Of a DNA stretch of 53,084 nucleotides, positions 30,335 to 39,516 are shown piece after piece (position 1 is the stretch's first letter; the number at the start of each line of letters is the position of its first letter). The translations under genes and the position numbers were made by a program. Location of the stretch: the NCBI GenBank assembly GCA_963923455.1, contig CAWULT010000019.1:1-53084 (forward strand), written 5' to 3'. This DNA comes from CAWULT01 sp963923455. GTDB lineage: Bacteria; Acidobacteriota; Vicinamibacteria; Vicinamibacterales; UBA2999. The notes beneath the pieces were generated by a model that ran no database searches, had not been told where the DNA came from, and worked only from the letters and a program-made list of their open reading frames with translations.

Positions 30335-31329
30335 CGGCTCCCTCCCGCGGCGCCGAGGTCGAACCGCTTCTCCGCCAGCTTCGTCGCGAGCCACCGCGCC
30401 TCGAGCAGCGGCCAGATGGCGTCGGCGCCGACGCGCCGGGTGCGCTGCACGGCCGCCCGCTTGCGCAGCACCGCGGGCAGGCCACCGAGCGCCGCCAGCT
30501 TGGCCCGCACGAACGTCCCGAACAGCCCGGCGCGCGCGAAGTGCGCGGCGGCGGCCAGCGTGTAGACGGCGTGCCCCGGCAGCGTACGCAGCAGGATCGA
30601 TCCGGGCGAGTTCTTCAGGTACATCCACTCGAGGTTCCGCTGCCCGTGGAAGACCGCGAAGGCGCTGAGCCGCCCGAGCGTCGCGCTGCCCCGGTGGCGG
30701 ACCACGGCCCCGGCCACGTAGCGGCAGCGGTAGCCGAGCAGCCGCGCCCGGTACGACAGGTCCACGTCCTCGTGCGAGGCGAAGAAGTCCTCGTCGAATC
30801 CACCGAGCTCCTCGAAGAGCGCCCGCGGCAGCAGGCAGGCGGCGCCACAGACGCCGAACACCTCGTCCGACGCCTCCGCGCTCGACGCGGGCGCGCCGTG
30901 GTGCCGCTTGAAGGCGCCGCCCCACCGCAGCAGGCCGTCGCCGGCGCTGTCGATCACCTGCGGGTCGTCCATGTAGACGATGCGGGAGGTGGCGAGCGCG
31001 AAGCCGCGAGCCTCGTCGAGACCGCCGCGCAGCGCGCGCAGCCAGTCCGGGCACGCCTCGGTGTCGTTGTTCAGGAACGCGAGGTACCGGCCACCCGCAG
31101 CGCGGGCGCCGGCGTTGTTGCCTCCGGCGAAGCCCCGGTTCTCGGCGAGCCCCACGAGCCGCACCCACGGGAACCGCTCGCGCACGAACGCCGCCGTGCC
31201 GTCGGTCGACCCGTTGTCGACGAGAATCGTCTCCACGCCGGGGCCGGCCTGCGGCAGGAGCGCCGTGAGGCACCGCTCCAGGTGCTGCCGGCCGTTCCAG
31301 GTGACGATGATGACGCTGACCTCGATCAT
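30331..31329 (-). CDS. family 2 glycosyltransferase
   Basis: A 332-residue GT-A enzyme: V-T-W-N-G near 10, V-D-N-G-S-T-D-G-T near 38-46, E-N-R-G-F-A-G-G-N-N near 64-73, N-N-D-T-E near 88-92 (DXD equivalent) and F-F-A-S-H-E-D-V-D-L near 185. The C-terminal 80 residues are basic and amphipathic and may touch the membrane. It overlaps its upstream and downstream neighbours by 4 bases each (ATGA and GTGA), so three glycosyltransferases are translated in a coupled chain. Confidence 0.87.
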   Translation of the reverse strand: MIEVSVIIVTWNGRQHLERCLTALLPQAGPGVETILVDNGSTDGTAAFVRERFPWVRLVGLAENRGFAGGNNAGARAAGGRYLAFLNNDTEACPDWLRALRGGLDEARGFALATSRIVYMDDPQVIDSAGDGLLRWGGAFKRHHGAPASSAEASDEVFGVCGAACLLPRALFEELGGFDEDFFASHEDVDLSYRARLLGYRCRYVAGAVVRHRGSATLGRLSAFAVFHGQRNLEWMYLKNSPGSILLRTLPGHAVYTLAAAAHFARAGLFGTFVRAKLAALGGLPAVLRKRAAVQRTRRVGADAIWPLLEARWLATKLAEKRFDLGAAGGSR

Positions 31330-32429
31330 CGCGACGCCATCACCCGCCGGTACACGTCCAGCGTCAGCCGGGCCGTGCGCGCCCAGCTGAAGCCGCCCGC
31401 GCGGGCGAGGCCGCGGGCGCGCAGGTCCTCCCGCCGCCGCGCGTCGGCGACGAGGCCGGCGATCGCGTCGGCCCATGCCGCCACGTCCGCTGGCTCGACG
31501 AGCAGGCCCGCGTCGCCGAGCACTTCGGGCATCGACGCGGCCCGGGACGCGATCACCGGCGTGCCGCGCACCATCGCCTCGAGCACCGGCAGGCCGAACC
31601 CCTCGTACAGCGACGGATACACGAGCGCGGTCGCGTCGCCGTACAGCCGGTCGAGCACCGCCTCGGACACCGACCCCAGGAGCACCACGGCGCCGGCGAG
31701 GCCGGCCGCCGCCGCACGCGCCCGCAGCAGGTCGCCGTGTCCACGGTCGATGCCGGCGGCCACGAGCGTCAGGGCCGCCGCGGCGCCGCCTCGCGCGCGC
31801 ACCAGGGCCAGCGCCTCGATGGCGACTTCCAGGTTCCGACGGGCGTGCAGGTCGCCCACATGGAGCACGAAGGGGCCGTGCACTCCCGCCGGCAGGGGCA
31901 CGTCCGCCACGCCCGCCGCCCGTGGCGACGCGCCGAGCGGCACGACGCTGATCCGCGCGTGCGGAATCCCGTAGGCCGCGTGGATCTCGCCGGCCGAGAA
32001 GGCCGAGTCGGTGATCACGTGCGCGGCCGACGTGGCGCTGCGCCGGTAGAACGCGCGCCGGAGCCGATCGCGGCGGTACGGGTACCACTCGGGATGCCGC
32101 TCGTAGCTGACGTCGTGGACGGTCACGACGACGGGCCTGCCGGCCCAGAAGGGCGCCGTGTACGCCGGCGCGTGGATCAGGTCCACGCCCGCGCGCGCAG
32201 CCGCCAGCGGCAGCCCGGCCAGGGTCCACCCGAGGTTCGTGGGCGGGTGCGGGGGCTCGGGTACCCGCTCGAGGCCGTCCGGTATGCCGGCCCTGCCGCC
32301 GAGGGCGACGACGGCGACGGGCTCGCCGAGCGCCCGCAGGCCCGAGACGAGCCCGGCCACGTAGCGGCGGACCCCGGCCGCCGGAGAGCCGAACGCGCGC
32401 CCGTCGAGGCCGATGCGCAGGGTCGTCAC
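31326..32429 (-). CDS. family 4 glycosyltransferase
   Basis: A 367-residue GT-B retaining transferase: G-V-R-R-Y-V near 20-25, H-D-V-S near 117, D-S-A-F-S near 152, V-L-H-V-G near 200, L-L-G-S-V-S near 255, and the donor site P-S-L-Y-E-G-F-G-L-P-V-L-E-A-M near 280-294. The start is GTG 32429, 8 bases after the stop of the WecA-like gene. Its acceptor and donor sugars cannot be told. Confidence 0.88.
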   Translation of the reverse strand: MTTLRIGLDGRAFGSPAAGVRRYVAGLVSGLRALGEPVAVVALGGRAGIPDGLERVPEPPHPPTNLGWTLAGLPLAAARAGVDLIHAPAYTAPFWAGRPVVVTVHDVSYERHPEWYPYRRDRLRRAFYRRSATSAAHVITDSAFSAGEIHAAYGIPHARISVVPLGASPRAAGVADVPLPAGVHGPFVLHVGDLHARRNLEVAIEALALVRARGGAAAALTLVAAGIDRGHGDLLRARAAAAGLAGAVVLLGSVSEAVLDRLYGDATALVYPSLYEGFGLPVLEAMVRGTPVIASRAASMPEVLGDAGLLVEPADVAAWADAIAGLVADARRREDLRARGLARAGGFSWARTARLTLDVYRRVMASR

Positions 32430-32437
32430 GCGGGCGG

Positions 32438-34261
32438 CTACCGGATCACCATGTGCAGGCGGCGCACGGGCCGCTCGAGCGCCGCGCAGACCTGCCGGAT
32501 GCGCGCCTCGACCTCGCCCGCGATCGACGGGCTGCTCAGGATCACCTCGTCGACCGACTGGCTGCGCATCGTCACCTCGAGCGTGTCGAGCGTCCCGCGA
32601 ACGGGCACCCCGACGATCCAGCGATGGGCCTTGGCCGGGTCGTCGTCGATGAACCCGACGGGGTTCATCCGCCAGTCGGCGTTGGCGCGCATCTCGCGGA
32701 CCAGGAGCTGCCCGAACGAGCCCGCGCCGTACACGAGCACGCGCCGGCTCCGCTTGCTCCTGGTGGCCGCCACGAGGTTCATCATCCGGAACGACCCGCG
32801 CGTCACGACGATCGCAAACGCCAGCAGGATCGCGTCGAGTACGAGCACGCCGCGCGAGAAGCCCTGGAAGCGGTACACGAACGAGGCGAGCGAGACGACG
32901 AACAGCGACCCCATCCCGACGCCGCGCGCCACGGAGTTCAGGTCGCGCAGGCCGAACGTCTCCCACGAGCGCTGGTACAGGCCGGACGCGTACAGCGCGG
33001 CCACCTTGCAGCCGAGCACCACGGGGAGCGACGCGGTGTAGTACGGCAGGAAGGCATCGAGCGAGTTGCCCTCGAAGCGGAGCCGGTACGCGCCGTAGTA
33101 GCACACCGTGATCAGCACCAGGTCGAGCAGCACCTGGCCGGCGTGCCACTTGAACGTCAAGTCCTTCAGGAACGGCGCGAAGGACGACTTCTGGAGGGCG
33201 ATGAAGTCCTGCGCGTTGTAGGCGGGCACGTTGGCCAGGTAGAGGCCCACCAGGATCAGCACGACGCCGAAGACGGCGACGAGCGGCAGCATTGGCTCGA
33301 CGCCGGCCCCGGCGACGAGCGCCCACGCCGTGAGGCCCCCCACCAGGCCGAGGAGGTAGAGAATGCGGACGGCGCTGCGTTCGGAGAAGCCGAGCGAGAC
33401 GAGCCGGTGGGACACGTGGTCGGTGCCACCCTTCGAGGCCTTGCGTCCGGCGAGCCGCCGCAGCACGAGCACGAACGATGTGTCGAACAGCGGGACGACC
33501 AGGATCAGCACCGACAGCACGGCCGGGCTGACGAAGGCAATCCGCGTCTCGAACACGGGCACCAGCGTGGCTCCGGCCAGCAGCGCGCCGATGAAGAGGC
33601 TGCCGCAATCGCCCATGAAGAGCCGGGCCGGCGGCCGGTTCCAGTAGAGAAAGCCCACCAGCGCGCCCGCGAGCGCGATCAGCAGCACGACCAGGCCCGC
33701 GCCGAGGCCCGGCGCCAGCAGGAAGGCGGTGAAGAGCGTGGCAATGAGCGCGACGCCCGCCGCCAGCCCGTCCATGTTGTCGAGCAGGTTCAGCGCGTGG
33801 CACACGCCGGCGAACCAGACGGTGGCGACCAGCGTGAACCCGAACGGCAGCGAGCCCTCCGGCTCGGCGCCGGCGAGCGCGAACACCAGGAACGCCCCGG
33901 TGGCCAGCGAGGCCACGAGCTTGGCCAGCGGCGAGAGCTGCAGCCGGTCGTCGAAGAGGCCGACGACGAACATCGCCGCCGCAGCCAGCCCCACCGGGAG
34001 CCAGCTCCGCGCCGCCTCCAGCAGCTCCGGACGGCCCGAGGCCACGACGAAGCCGGCCAGGGTCGAGGCCGTAATCGCCACGCCGCCCATCGTCGGAGTC
34101 GGGGCGTTGTGCCAGCGGTCCGGACGTGGCGGCACGACCGCGCCGATCGCCGGCGCCAGCCGGCGCACCAGCCCGCCGAGCGCGGTCGCGGCGACCAGCG
34201 CCACGGCGAAGGCCGCCAGGAGCGTCCCCGCGAAGTCGGCGAGTGGAATGCGGGCGTTCAT
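32438..34261 (-). CDS. WecA/MraY-type initiating transferase fused to a CapD-type N-terminal half
   Basis: A 607-residue membrane protein in two halves. Residues about 1-330 are a polyprenyl-phosphate sugar-1-phosphate transferase with D-D-R near 103-105, N-L-L-D-N-M-D-G near 157-164, M-G-D-C-G-S near 216-221 and H-x3-R-L near 283. All catalytic Asp are present. Residues about 375-500 hold about four more spans, and about 505-607 a Rossmann-like part, V-Y-G-A-G-S-F-G near 507-514. This resembles the first half of PglF/WbpM/CapD. The SDR dehydratase domain that normally follows is missing. It probably starts glycan assembly on undecaprenyl phosphate; the second half may sense nucleotide sugar (inference). 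Start overlaps the preceding stop by one base pattern (ATGA-like). Confidence 0.85.
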   Translation of the reverse strand: MNARIPLADFAGTLLAAFAVALVAATALGGLVRRLAPAIGAVVPPRPDRWHNAPTPTMGGVAITASTLAGFVVASGRPELLEAARSWLPVGLAAAAMFVVGLFDDRLQLSPLAKLVASLATGAFLVFALAGAEPEGSLPFGFTLVATVWFAGVCHALNLLDNMDGLAAGVALIATLFTAFLLAPGLGAGLVVLLIALAGALVGFLYWNRPPARLFMGDCGSLFIGALLAGATLVPVFETRIAFVSPAVLSVLILVVPLFDTSFVLVLRRLAGRKASKGGTDHVSHRLVSLGFSERSAVRILYLLGLVGGLTAWALVAGAGVEPMLPLVAVFGVVLILVGLYLANVPAYNAQDFIALQKSSFAPFLKDLTFKWHAGQVLLDLVLITVCYYGAYRLRFEGNSLDAFLPYYTASLPVVLGCKVAALYASGLYQRSWETFGLRDLNSVARGVGMGSLFVVSLASFVYRFQGFSRGVLVLDAILLAFAIVVTRGSFRMMNLVAATRSKRSRRVLVYGAGSFGQLLVREMRANADWRMNPVGFIDDDPAKAHRWIVGVPVRGTLDTLEVTMRSQSVDEVILSSPSIAGEVEARIRQVCAALERPVRRLHMVIR

Positions 34262-35982
34262 CAGCGTGCCGCGAACTCGGTGGGTCGCACCCCCTTGTCG
34301 CGCAAGACGAACGGCGCCCGGCCCATGATGCCGTCACAGATGGTGTCGAGACCCGCCGACTCGCCCGGCAGCAGGTGCTGCAGGCGCTCCAGCTTCAGCC
34401 GGTAGATCGGATAGCCAGCCTTGGGCTCGATGAACGGCAGGGGGATCATGCGGTTGAAGAAGAAATGGTAGGCGTACCGGCGGGCCCGCGCCAGCAGCCC
34501 CGGTTCGAGCCGCTCGGCGAAGGGCAGCCGGTCGAGGAGCCGGAAGTACTCCTCGGGCGAGCTGGCATCGTGGGTGATGCCCTTGTTCCGGATCCAGGCC
34601 TCACCGGCCACGATGACCGGCATGCCGACGCTCGTCAGCTCGACGCCCATCTTCGTGCCGTAGATGATCGCCGCGTTGCACAGCCCCATGAGCCCGTAGG
34701 TGCTCAGGCCGCTCTCGGGCGGCACCACGACGATGTTCGGCGCGAGCACCGGAATCCGCGCCGCCAGCTCCCGCAGAATCGGCTGGCGCGACGGCGGAAA
34801 CCCCGAGATCTCCGCGGGATGCACGCGGATCAGCAGCTGCAGGTCCGGCCGCTTCGCGAAGTACTCGCACGTCTGCACGAGCCACTCGAGCATGTTCGGG
34901 AAGGCGTTCGCCGGGTAGTGCAGCTGGGCATCCCACGAGACGTTCGTCAGCAGGCCAATCGCCGGCTTCGAGGGGTCGAGGCCAACCTGCGCCGCCAGCT
35001 CGCCGCCCTGCCCCTGCCCGTCCGACGGCCGGTGGAACACGATCCAGTCGAACAGGCCCTCGCGGCGGCTCGAAAGGTACTGCAGCAGCTCCCGCTCCTG
35101 CGCCGGCGACAGCTCCAGGCCCTCCCAGTGCTCGCGCGGCTCCGTCATCAGCGTGTGATGGTAGGTGTCGCCGTGGCTGAAGATGAACCGCCGCTTGCGG
35201 TAGGCGACGTTCCACGTCGACACGCGGACCTGCTCCTGCCGCGCCACCTCGCCGACGATGCCCCACGGCACGTAGATGCCGTGGGTGAAGACCGCCGACT
35301 CGAAGCCGACGCCGCGCACCAGCCGGCGGGTCGCGAACGCGGTGAGGAGCGCCGACTCCAGGTAGCGGCGCAGTACGGGCTCGGCGTACGGCTCGCGGTC
35401 GAGCGAGCCGGTGGCGAAGAAGCGCAGCGCGCCGGCGTGGGCATGCTCGCCCACGGCCAGTCCGTCGACGACGACCCGCTCGATCGCGTCGAGCGGCGTG
35501 GTACGCGCCACGTCCCGCGCGCGTGCGCGGTCCTCGGCCGTCAGCCAGTCGCCGTACCGGTGCACCTTGAGGCCGAGCTGCGCGTAGACCTTCTCCGAGG
35601 GCCACGTGCAGTCACGACACAGGTCGCCGGCGGGGCCGCGCTCGACGAAGCGCGCGAGGTTCGGGTAGAGCGAGGCCTCGCACTCGGCGCACGCCGTCAT
35701 CGCGCCGTCGCAGAGCAGGGCATGCACCTCGGCGCCACGGAGCGTGAGCGCGGCGGCCAGCGCGCTCTCGAGCGTCGTGGCGTGGGCGTAGGACCCGATG
35801 GCGGTGGCCATCAGCACGCGCGGACCGCCCTGGGCCGCCCGGCGGGCCGACTCCCACGACGCGGCATCGGCGGCCAGCACCGGCCGCCAGTCCGGATACG
35901 CGTCGCGGCGCGCGTGATACCACCGTCGGGCCAGTCGGCTGGCGCGCCAGAGCGCCGGGATCCGACGGATGCCGCGTCTCAT
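34261..35982 (-). CDS. putative capsule/surface polysaccharide biosynthesis protein (GT-B-like)
   Basis: A 573-residue protein without a clear family. After a basic start (M-R-R-G-I-R-R) comes V-L-M-A-T-A-I-G-S-Y near 53. Four Cys occur as C-A-E-C and C-R-D-C near 97-125, which may hold a metal. The middle has F-T-H-G-I-Y-V-P-W-G near 233, and the C-terminal half is like KpsS/LipB or GT-B donor domains: L-L-I-R-V-H-P-A-E near 384, Y-G-T-K-M-G-V-E near 441, G-M-P-V-I-V-A-G near 452. I read it as a glycosyltransferase for surface glycan, but this is not certain. It overlaps both neighbours. Confidence 0.6.
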   Translation of the reverse strand: MRRGIRRIPALWRASRLARRWYHARRDAYPDWRPVLAADAASWESARRAAQGGPRVLMATAIGSYAHATTLESALAAALTLRGAEVHALLCDGAMTACAECEASLYPNLARFVERGPAGDLCRDCTWPSEKVYAQLGLKVHRYGDWLTAEDRARARDVARTTPLDAIERVVVDGLAVGEHAHAGALRFFATGSLDREPYAEPVLRRYLESALLTAFATRRLVRGVGFESAVFTHGIYVPWGIVGEVARQEQVRVSTWNVAYRKRRFIFSHGDTYHHTLMTEPREHWEGLELSPAQERELLQYLSSRREGLFDWIVFHRPSDGQGQGGELAAQVGLDPSKPAIGLLTNVSWDAQLHYPANAFPNMLEWLVQTCEYFAKRPDLQLLIRVHPAEISGFPPSRQPILRELAARIPVLAPNIVVVPPESGLSTYGLMGLCNAAIIYGTKMGVELTSVGMPVIVAGEAWIRNKGITHDASSPEEYFRLLDRLPFAERLEPGLLARARRYAYHFFFNRMIPLPFIEPKAGYPIYRLKLERLQHLLPGESAGLDTICDGIMGRAPFVLRDKGVRPTEFAAR

Positions 35983-36686
35983 GCAGGCCCTGGCGCACCG
36001 GCGCCGGCGGCGTCCGCCACCCCGATCAGGCGGCGGAACTCGTCGGGCCCGGGCAGTTCCTCGAAGACGCGCCACGGCTGGTGCGGCGCGAGCTCGTCGA
36101 CCGAGTAGCCGCCGGTGGCGACGGCGATCGTGCGGACGCCGATGGCGTTCGCGCAGTGGATGTCGTGCGGCGTGTCGCCGATCACGAACGCCTGGTCCGG
36201 CTCGAGGGGGCCGCCCTCGCGCGCCAGTGACAGCGCCCGCTCGGCAATCGTCGACCGGTCGCGGGTGTCCTCGGCGAAGGCGCCGGATGGGAAGAACTCC
36301 CAGAGCCCGTAGTGCGTCAGCTTCGCCCGCGCGCCGCCGCGGGTGTTGCCCGTCAGCAGGTACGACCGGACGTCGGCGCGGGGGTGAAACGCCTCGAGGA
36401 TCTCGCGGACGTTCGGCAGCACGCGGCCGGTGCGGCGCGGCAGGCTGGACGGCAGCAGCGACTCGTAGCGGCGCACGAGGCGCTCGACGAGATCGTCGCC
36501 CGCATCCAGGCCGAGCGACTCGAACGTCCGGACCGCGATCTGGTAGTCGGTCAACCCGGCGATGCGAATCGAGGCCAGCTGGAACTCCCGCCCCGTGATC
36601 TCGCGGACGGCATCGTCCCAGGCGAAGACGCCGGCCTTGGCCGTCGTCAGCAGCGTCCCGTCGATGTCCCAGAACAGAACGGTCAT
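35979..36686 (-). CDS. HAD-superfamily phosphatase
   Basis: A 235-residue hydrolase with motif I F-W-D-I-D-G-T-L-L at 5-13, motif II L-L-T-G-N near 109, motif III Lys (A-R-A-K-L) near 119 and motif IV V-I-G-D-T-P-H-D near 167. The helical cap makes it phosphoglycolate-phosphatase-like. Lying between transketolase and the capsule-type protein, with 4-base overlap downstream, it could remove phosphate from a sugar-acid phosphate made by the NeuB-type synthase or from a precursor. That role is inference; it may equally be a housekeeping phosphatase. Confidence 0.85.
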   Translation of the reverse strand: MTVLFWDIDGTLLTTAKAGVFAWDDAVREITGREFQLASIRIAGLTDYQIAVRTFESLGLDAGDDLVERLVRRYESLLPSSLPRRTGRVLPNVREILEAFHPRADVRSYLLTGNTRGGARAKLTHYGLWEFFPSGAFAEDTRDRSTIAERALSLAREGGPLEPDQAFVIGDTPHDIHCANAIGVRTIAVATGGYSVDELAPHQPWRVFEELPGPDEFRRLIGVADAAGAGAPGPA

Positions 36687-36693
36687 GGGCGAA

Positions 36694-38661
36694 TCAGGCG
36701 CGCGCCGCGGCCCCCGCGGCGGGCGCGGTCACGGCGGCGCGCAGGCGCGTTGCGATGCCGGCGACGTCCAGGCCATGGTGCGCGAGCACCTCGTCGTTGG
36801 TGCCGCACTCCGGCAGTTCCTCGACGCCGACGCGCGTGACGCGGACGGCGGGCTCGAGACCGAACGTGGCGACGGCGGCGGCGATCATCTCACCCTGGCC
36901 GCCGTGTACGTAGTGGTTGTCGAAGGTGACGACGGCCCGCCGGCGCCCGATGACCGCGCGCAGCCAGTCGTGATCGACGCGGTTGAGCCACGGCAGGCAG
37001 ACGATCTTGATGCTGCGCCCCGTCTCGGCCTCGACCTGGCCCGCGGCCTCGTGCACGTTCGACAACAGCCACGGCCCGCAGGCGAACGCGACCGCGTCGT
37101 CGCCGTCCTTGACCGTCCACCCCTGCCCGACGACGACGGCGTGGTTGCCCGGGTACTCGTAGGGCAGCGGCCACTTCACGGAGACCAGGCGCAGGTACGC
37201 GCTCTCGGTCGCGGTGTTGACCAGGTGGTCGACGAGCGCCGTCACCTCCGCCTCCGACGACGGCTCGGCCAGCAGCAGGTTCGGCACCGACGCCAGCGCG
37301 CCGATGTCGCGCACCGACTGGTGCGAGTGGCCGGGGCCGCCGGGCAGCAGGCCCGCCAGCGAGCCCACGTAGATCACCTTCGACCCCTCGCTGCACTGGT
37401 TGTAGATCTGCTCGTTCGGACGCGCCGCGAGGAAGCACGCGAACGAGTGCACGACCGGCAGCACGCCGCGGCGCGCCATGCCTCCGGCCATCGACACCAT
37501 GTCCTGCTCCGCGATGCCGCACTCGACGAACCGGTCCGGGTACCGCGCCGCGAACGTCACCAGGCCGCAGTCCTTGATGAGGTCTGCGTCGAGGGCCATC
37601 AGGCGGTCGTGGCGTGACGCCTGGTCGACGATCGCCCGCTCGTAGGCCGCGATCAGGTTGTCGGTCCTGCGCGGCTCCCGGCGCGGGTTGCGCACGCGGC
37701 GCTCCAGCGCGACCGGGCCGAGGCCGAGGGCGGCGAACGCCCGGTTGGCGGCCGCGAGCAGTTCCGCCATACCGGCGGCGTAGTTCGCCTCGTTCGGCGC
37801 GCCCGAGTGGTAGCCGTACAGCTCGCCGGGCCGCATCGACGGGCCCTCCATGAAGCTGACGCCCTTGCCCTTGATGGTGTCGGCGATGATCGCCTTCGGC
37901 CGGTCACCCGCCGCGTCGAGCCCGCGGAACACCCGCTCGAGCGCGGCCACGTCGTGGCCGTCGCAGCGGCTGACGTGCCAGCCGAACGCGCGGAACTTCG
38001 CCTCGAGGTCCCCCAGGTTGCTGACGCCGTGCACCCAGGTGTCGGACTGGATCTTGTTGTGGTCGACGATCGCGACGATCTCGCCGAGCCCCCGGTTGGC
38101 CGCCGAGCCGAGCGACTCCCAGAACTGCCCTTCCTGGAGTTCGCCGTCGCCCGTCAGCACGAACACGCGGCGCGACCGCCCGGCCAGCCGGTTGGCGAGC
38201 ACCATGCCCTTGGCCTTCGAGATGCCCATGCCGAGCGAGCCGGTGTTGGCCTGGATGAACGGTGTCTCGATGTGCGGGTGGCCGGGCAGGCCCCCGATCC
38301 GCCGCAGCTGGTAGAGCGACTCGGCCGGCAGCAGTTCCATGCCGATCAGCACGTTGTAGAGCGCGGGCGCGTCGTGGCCCTTCGACGAGAAGAACACGTC
38401 GCACGCGTCCTCGCCCTGATCGAGGTCGCGGATCTCGTTCAGGAACAGCCAGCTCATGATCTCGAGCGAACTGAAGCTGGTGCCGATGTGCCCCGACCAC
38501 GCGCCGGCGATCATCGAGAGCGTGTTGATGCGCGCCAGCGCCGCGAACGCCTCCGTGCGCGCCACCGGCGACGCGTTGGCGGCCAGCAGCCGGCGGAACT
38601 CGCCGACGGGCACGTACTGAAGTTCGAGGCTCTCGCCCTGGTCGGTCTGCAGATCACCCAT
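36694..38661 (-). CDS. transketolase (full length) in the glycan cluster
   Basis: A 655-residue thiamine-diphosphate enzyme. The TPP site is G-D-G-E-L-Q-E-G at 171-178 with the partner Asn at 202 (H-N-K). Other blocks are S-K-G-H-D near 93-97, H-P-H-I-E-T-P near 128-134, G-S-L-G-M-G near 141-146, E-C-G-I-A-E-Q-D near 382-389, and the C-terminal transketolase domain with T-F-D-N-H near 609. It is about the normal length and joins both halves. Transketolases move two-carbon ketol units; those placed in glycan clusters usually build unusual branched or long-chain sugars. A GAGGATAGG sequence precedes the ATG. The 82-base gap upstream is GC-rich and may contain its own promoter. Confidence 0.88.
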   Translation of the reverse strand: MGDLQTDQGESLELQYVPVGEFRRLLAANASPVARTEAFAALARINTLSMIAGAWSGHIGTSFSSLEIMSWLFLNEIRDLDQGEDACDVFFSSKGHDAPALYNVLIGMELLPAESLYQLRRIGGLPGHPHIETPFIQANTGSLGMGISKAKGMVLANRLAGRSRRVFVLTGDGELQEGQFWESLGSAANRGLGEIVAIVDHNKIQSDTWVHGVSNLGDLEAKFRAFGWHVSRCDGHDVAALERVFRGLDAAGDRPKAIIADTIKGKGVSFMEGPSMRPGELYGYHSGAPNEANYAAGMAELLAAANRAFAALGLGPVALERRVRNPRREPRRTDNLIAAYERAIVDQASRHDRLMALDADLIKDCGLVTFAARYPDRFVECGIAEQDMVSMAGGMARRGVLPVVHSFACFLAARPNEQIYNQCSEGSKVIYVGSLAGLLPGGPGHSHQSVRDIGALASVPNLLLAEPSSEAEVTALVDHLVNTATESAYLRLVSVKWPLPYEYPGNHAVVVGQGWTVKDGDDAVAFACGPWLLSNVHEAAGQVEAETGRSIKIVCLPWLNRVDHDWLRAVIGRRRAVVTFDNHYVHGGQGEMIAAAVATFGLEPAVRVTRVGVEELPECGTNDEVLAHHGLDVAGIATRLRAAVTAPAAGAAARA

Positions 38662-38743
38662 GCCTGTGCCTATCCTCTGCGCGCGAGGCCGGCTCCGGCC
38701 CCCGCTCCTGCCGGCGCCGCGCGCAGGCGCGGGCGCCGGACCG

Positions 38744-39499
38744 TCACGACTGCGCCCCCCGGTACGGTGGGTGCGGCACGGGGGGCAGCGCCGCCGCGCC
38801 GTCGGCCAGGAGACGTTCGGCCACCATCCAGTCGGTGGGGTTGTTGATGTCGAAGCCCTCGTGCCCCTCGCTGACGAACGGCACGACGACGTCGCCAGCG
38901 ATGGTCCGGCGTTCGAACACGACGCGCGTCCACGCGATCTCCAGCGACGCGTTCTGCACGTACACGGGCGGCAGCGCCTGGTACGGCGTGCTGTGCCACG
39001 GCTGCTCCGCGGGCCCGAACGGCAGCAGCGGAAACATCCGCTCGCCCCGGATCACCCACATCTTGCCCGGGTGCTCCGTGCACTTCTCCACGGCGCGCAG
39101 CGAGTCGACGCCCGTCTGGTCGGTGAAGCGGGCCCAGGCGCGGCGGATGGTGTCCGCCGTCCGGAACGGACTCGTCGGCCGCAGCAGGCCGAAGGCGTCC
39201 CAGCTCCGCCCGCCCGCGCGCAACTGGGCCAGCGCGTGCTCGAGCCACTCGATGTCGGGCGACGTGTCGCCGGCGAACGCCGCCGGGCGCAGGAACGGCA
39301 CCTCGGCGCCGTAGTGCCGCGCCACGGCCGCCACCTCCTCCGCGTCGGTCGAGACGATCACCGACTCGAACACGCCGCTCTCGCGGGCTGCCGCGATCGT
39401 ATAGGCGAGCATCGGATGCCCGCCGAGGGTCCGGACGTTCTTCCCCGGTACGCGCTTGGACCCGTGCCGGGCCGGAATGAGGGCAACTGCTGACGGCAT
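38744..39499 (-). CDS. neuA: CMP-ulosonate cytidylyltransferase, NeuA-like
   Basis: A 251-residue nucleotidyltransferase beginning A-L-I-P-A-R-H-G-S-K-R-V-P-G-K-N (residues 6-21), the CTP-binding signature. V-S-T-D-A-E near 49-54, L-R-P-T-S-P-F-R near 104-111 and D-I-N-N-P-T-D near 224-230 follow. It should activate a ulosonic acid to the CMP form. The sequence fits acylneuraminate cytidylyltransferases better than KdsB, but the true substrate depends on the neighbouring synthase. ATG 39499 is the only good start; it lies 17 bases after the aldehyde dehydrogenase. Confidence 0.85.
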   Translation of the reverse strand: MPSAVALIPARHGSKRVPGKNVRTLGGHPMLAYTIAAARESGVFESVIVSTDAEEVAAVARHYGAEVPFLRPAAFAGDTSPDIEWLEHALAQLRAGGRSWDAFGLLRPTSPFRTADTIRRAWARFTDQTGVDSLRAVEKCTEHPGKMWVIRGERMFPLLPFGPAEQPWHSTPYQALPPVYVQNASLEIAWTRVVFERRTIAGDVVVPFVSEGHEGFDINNPTDWMVAERLLADGAAALPPVPHPPYRGAQS

Positions 39500-39516
39500 G
39501 ACCCGGCTGACTCCGG

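Noticed and set aside
34126..36108. A 660-codon plus-strand frame opposite the capsule-type gene
   Set aside because: Its translation is typical antisense composition, and the minus-strand genes fit the overlap pattern of the locus.
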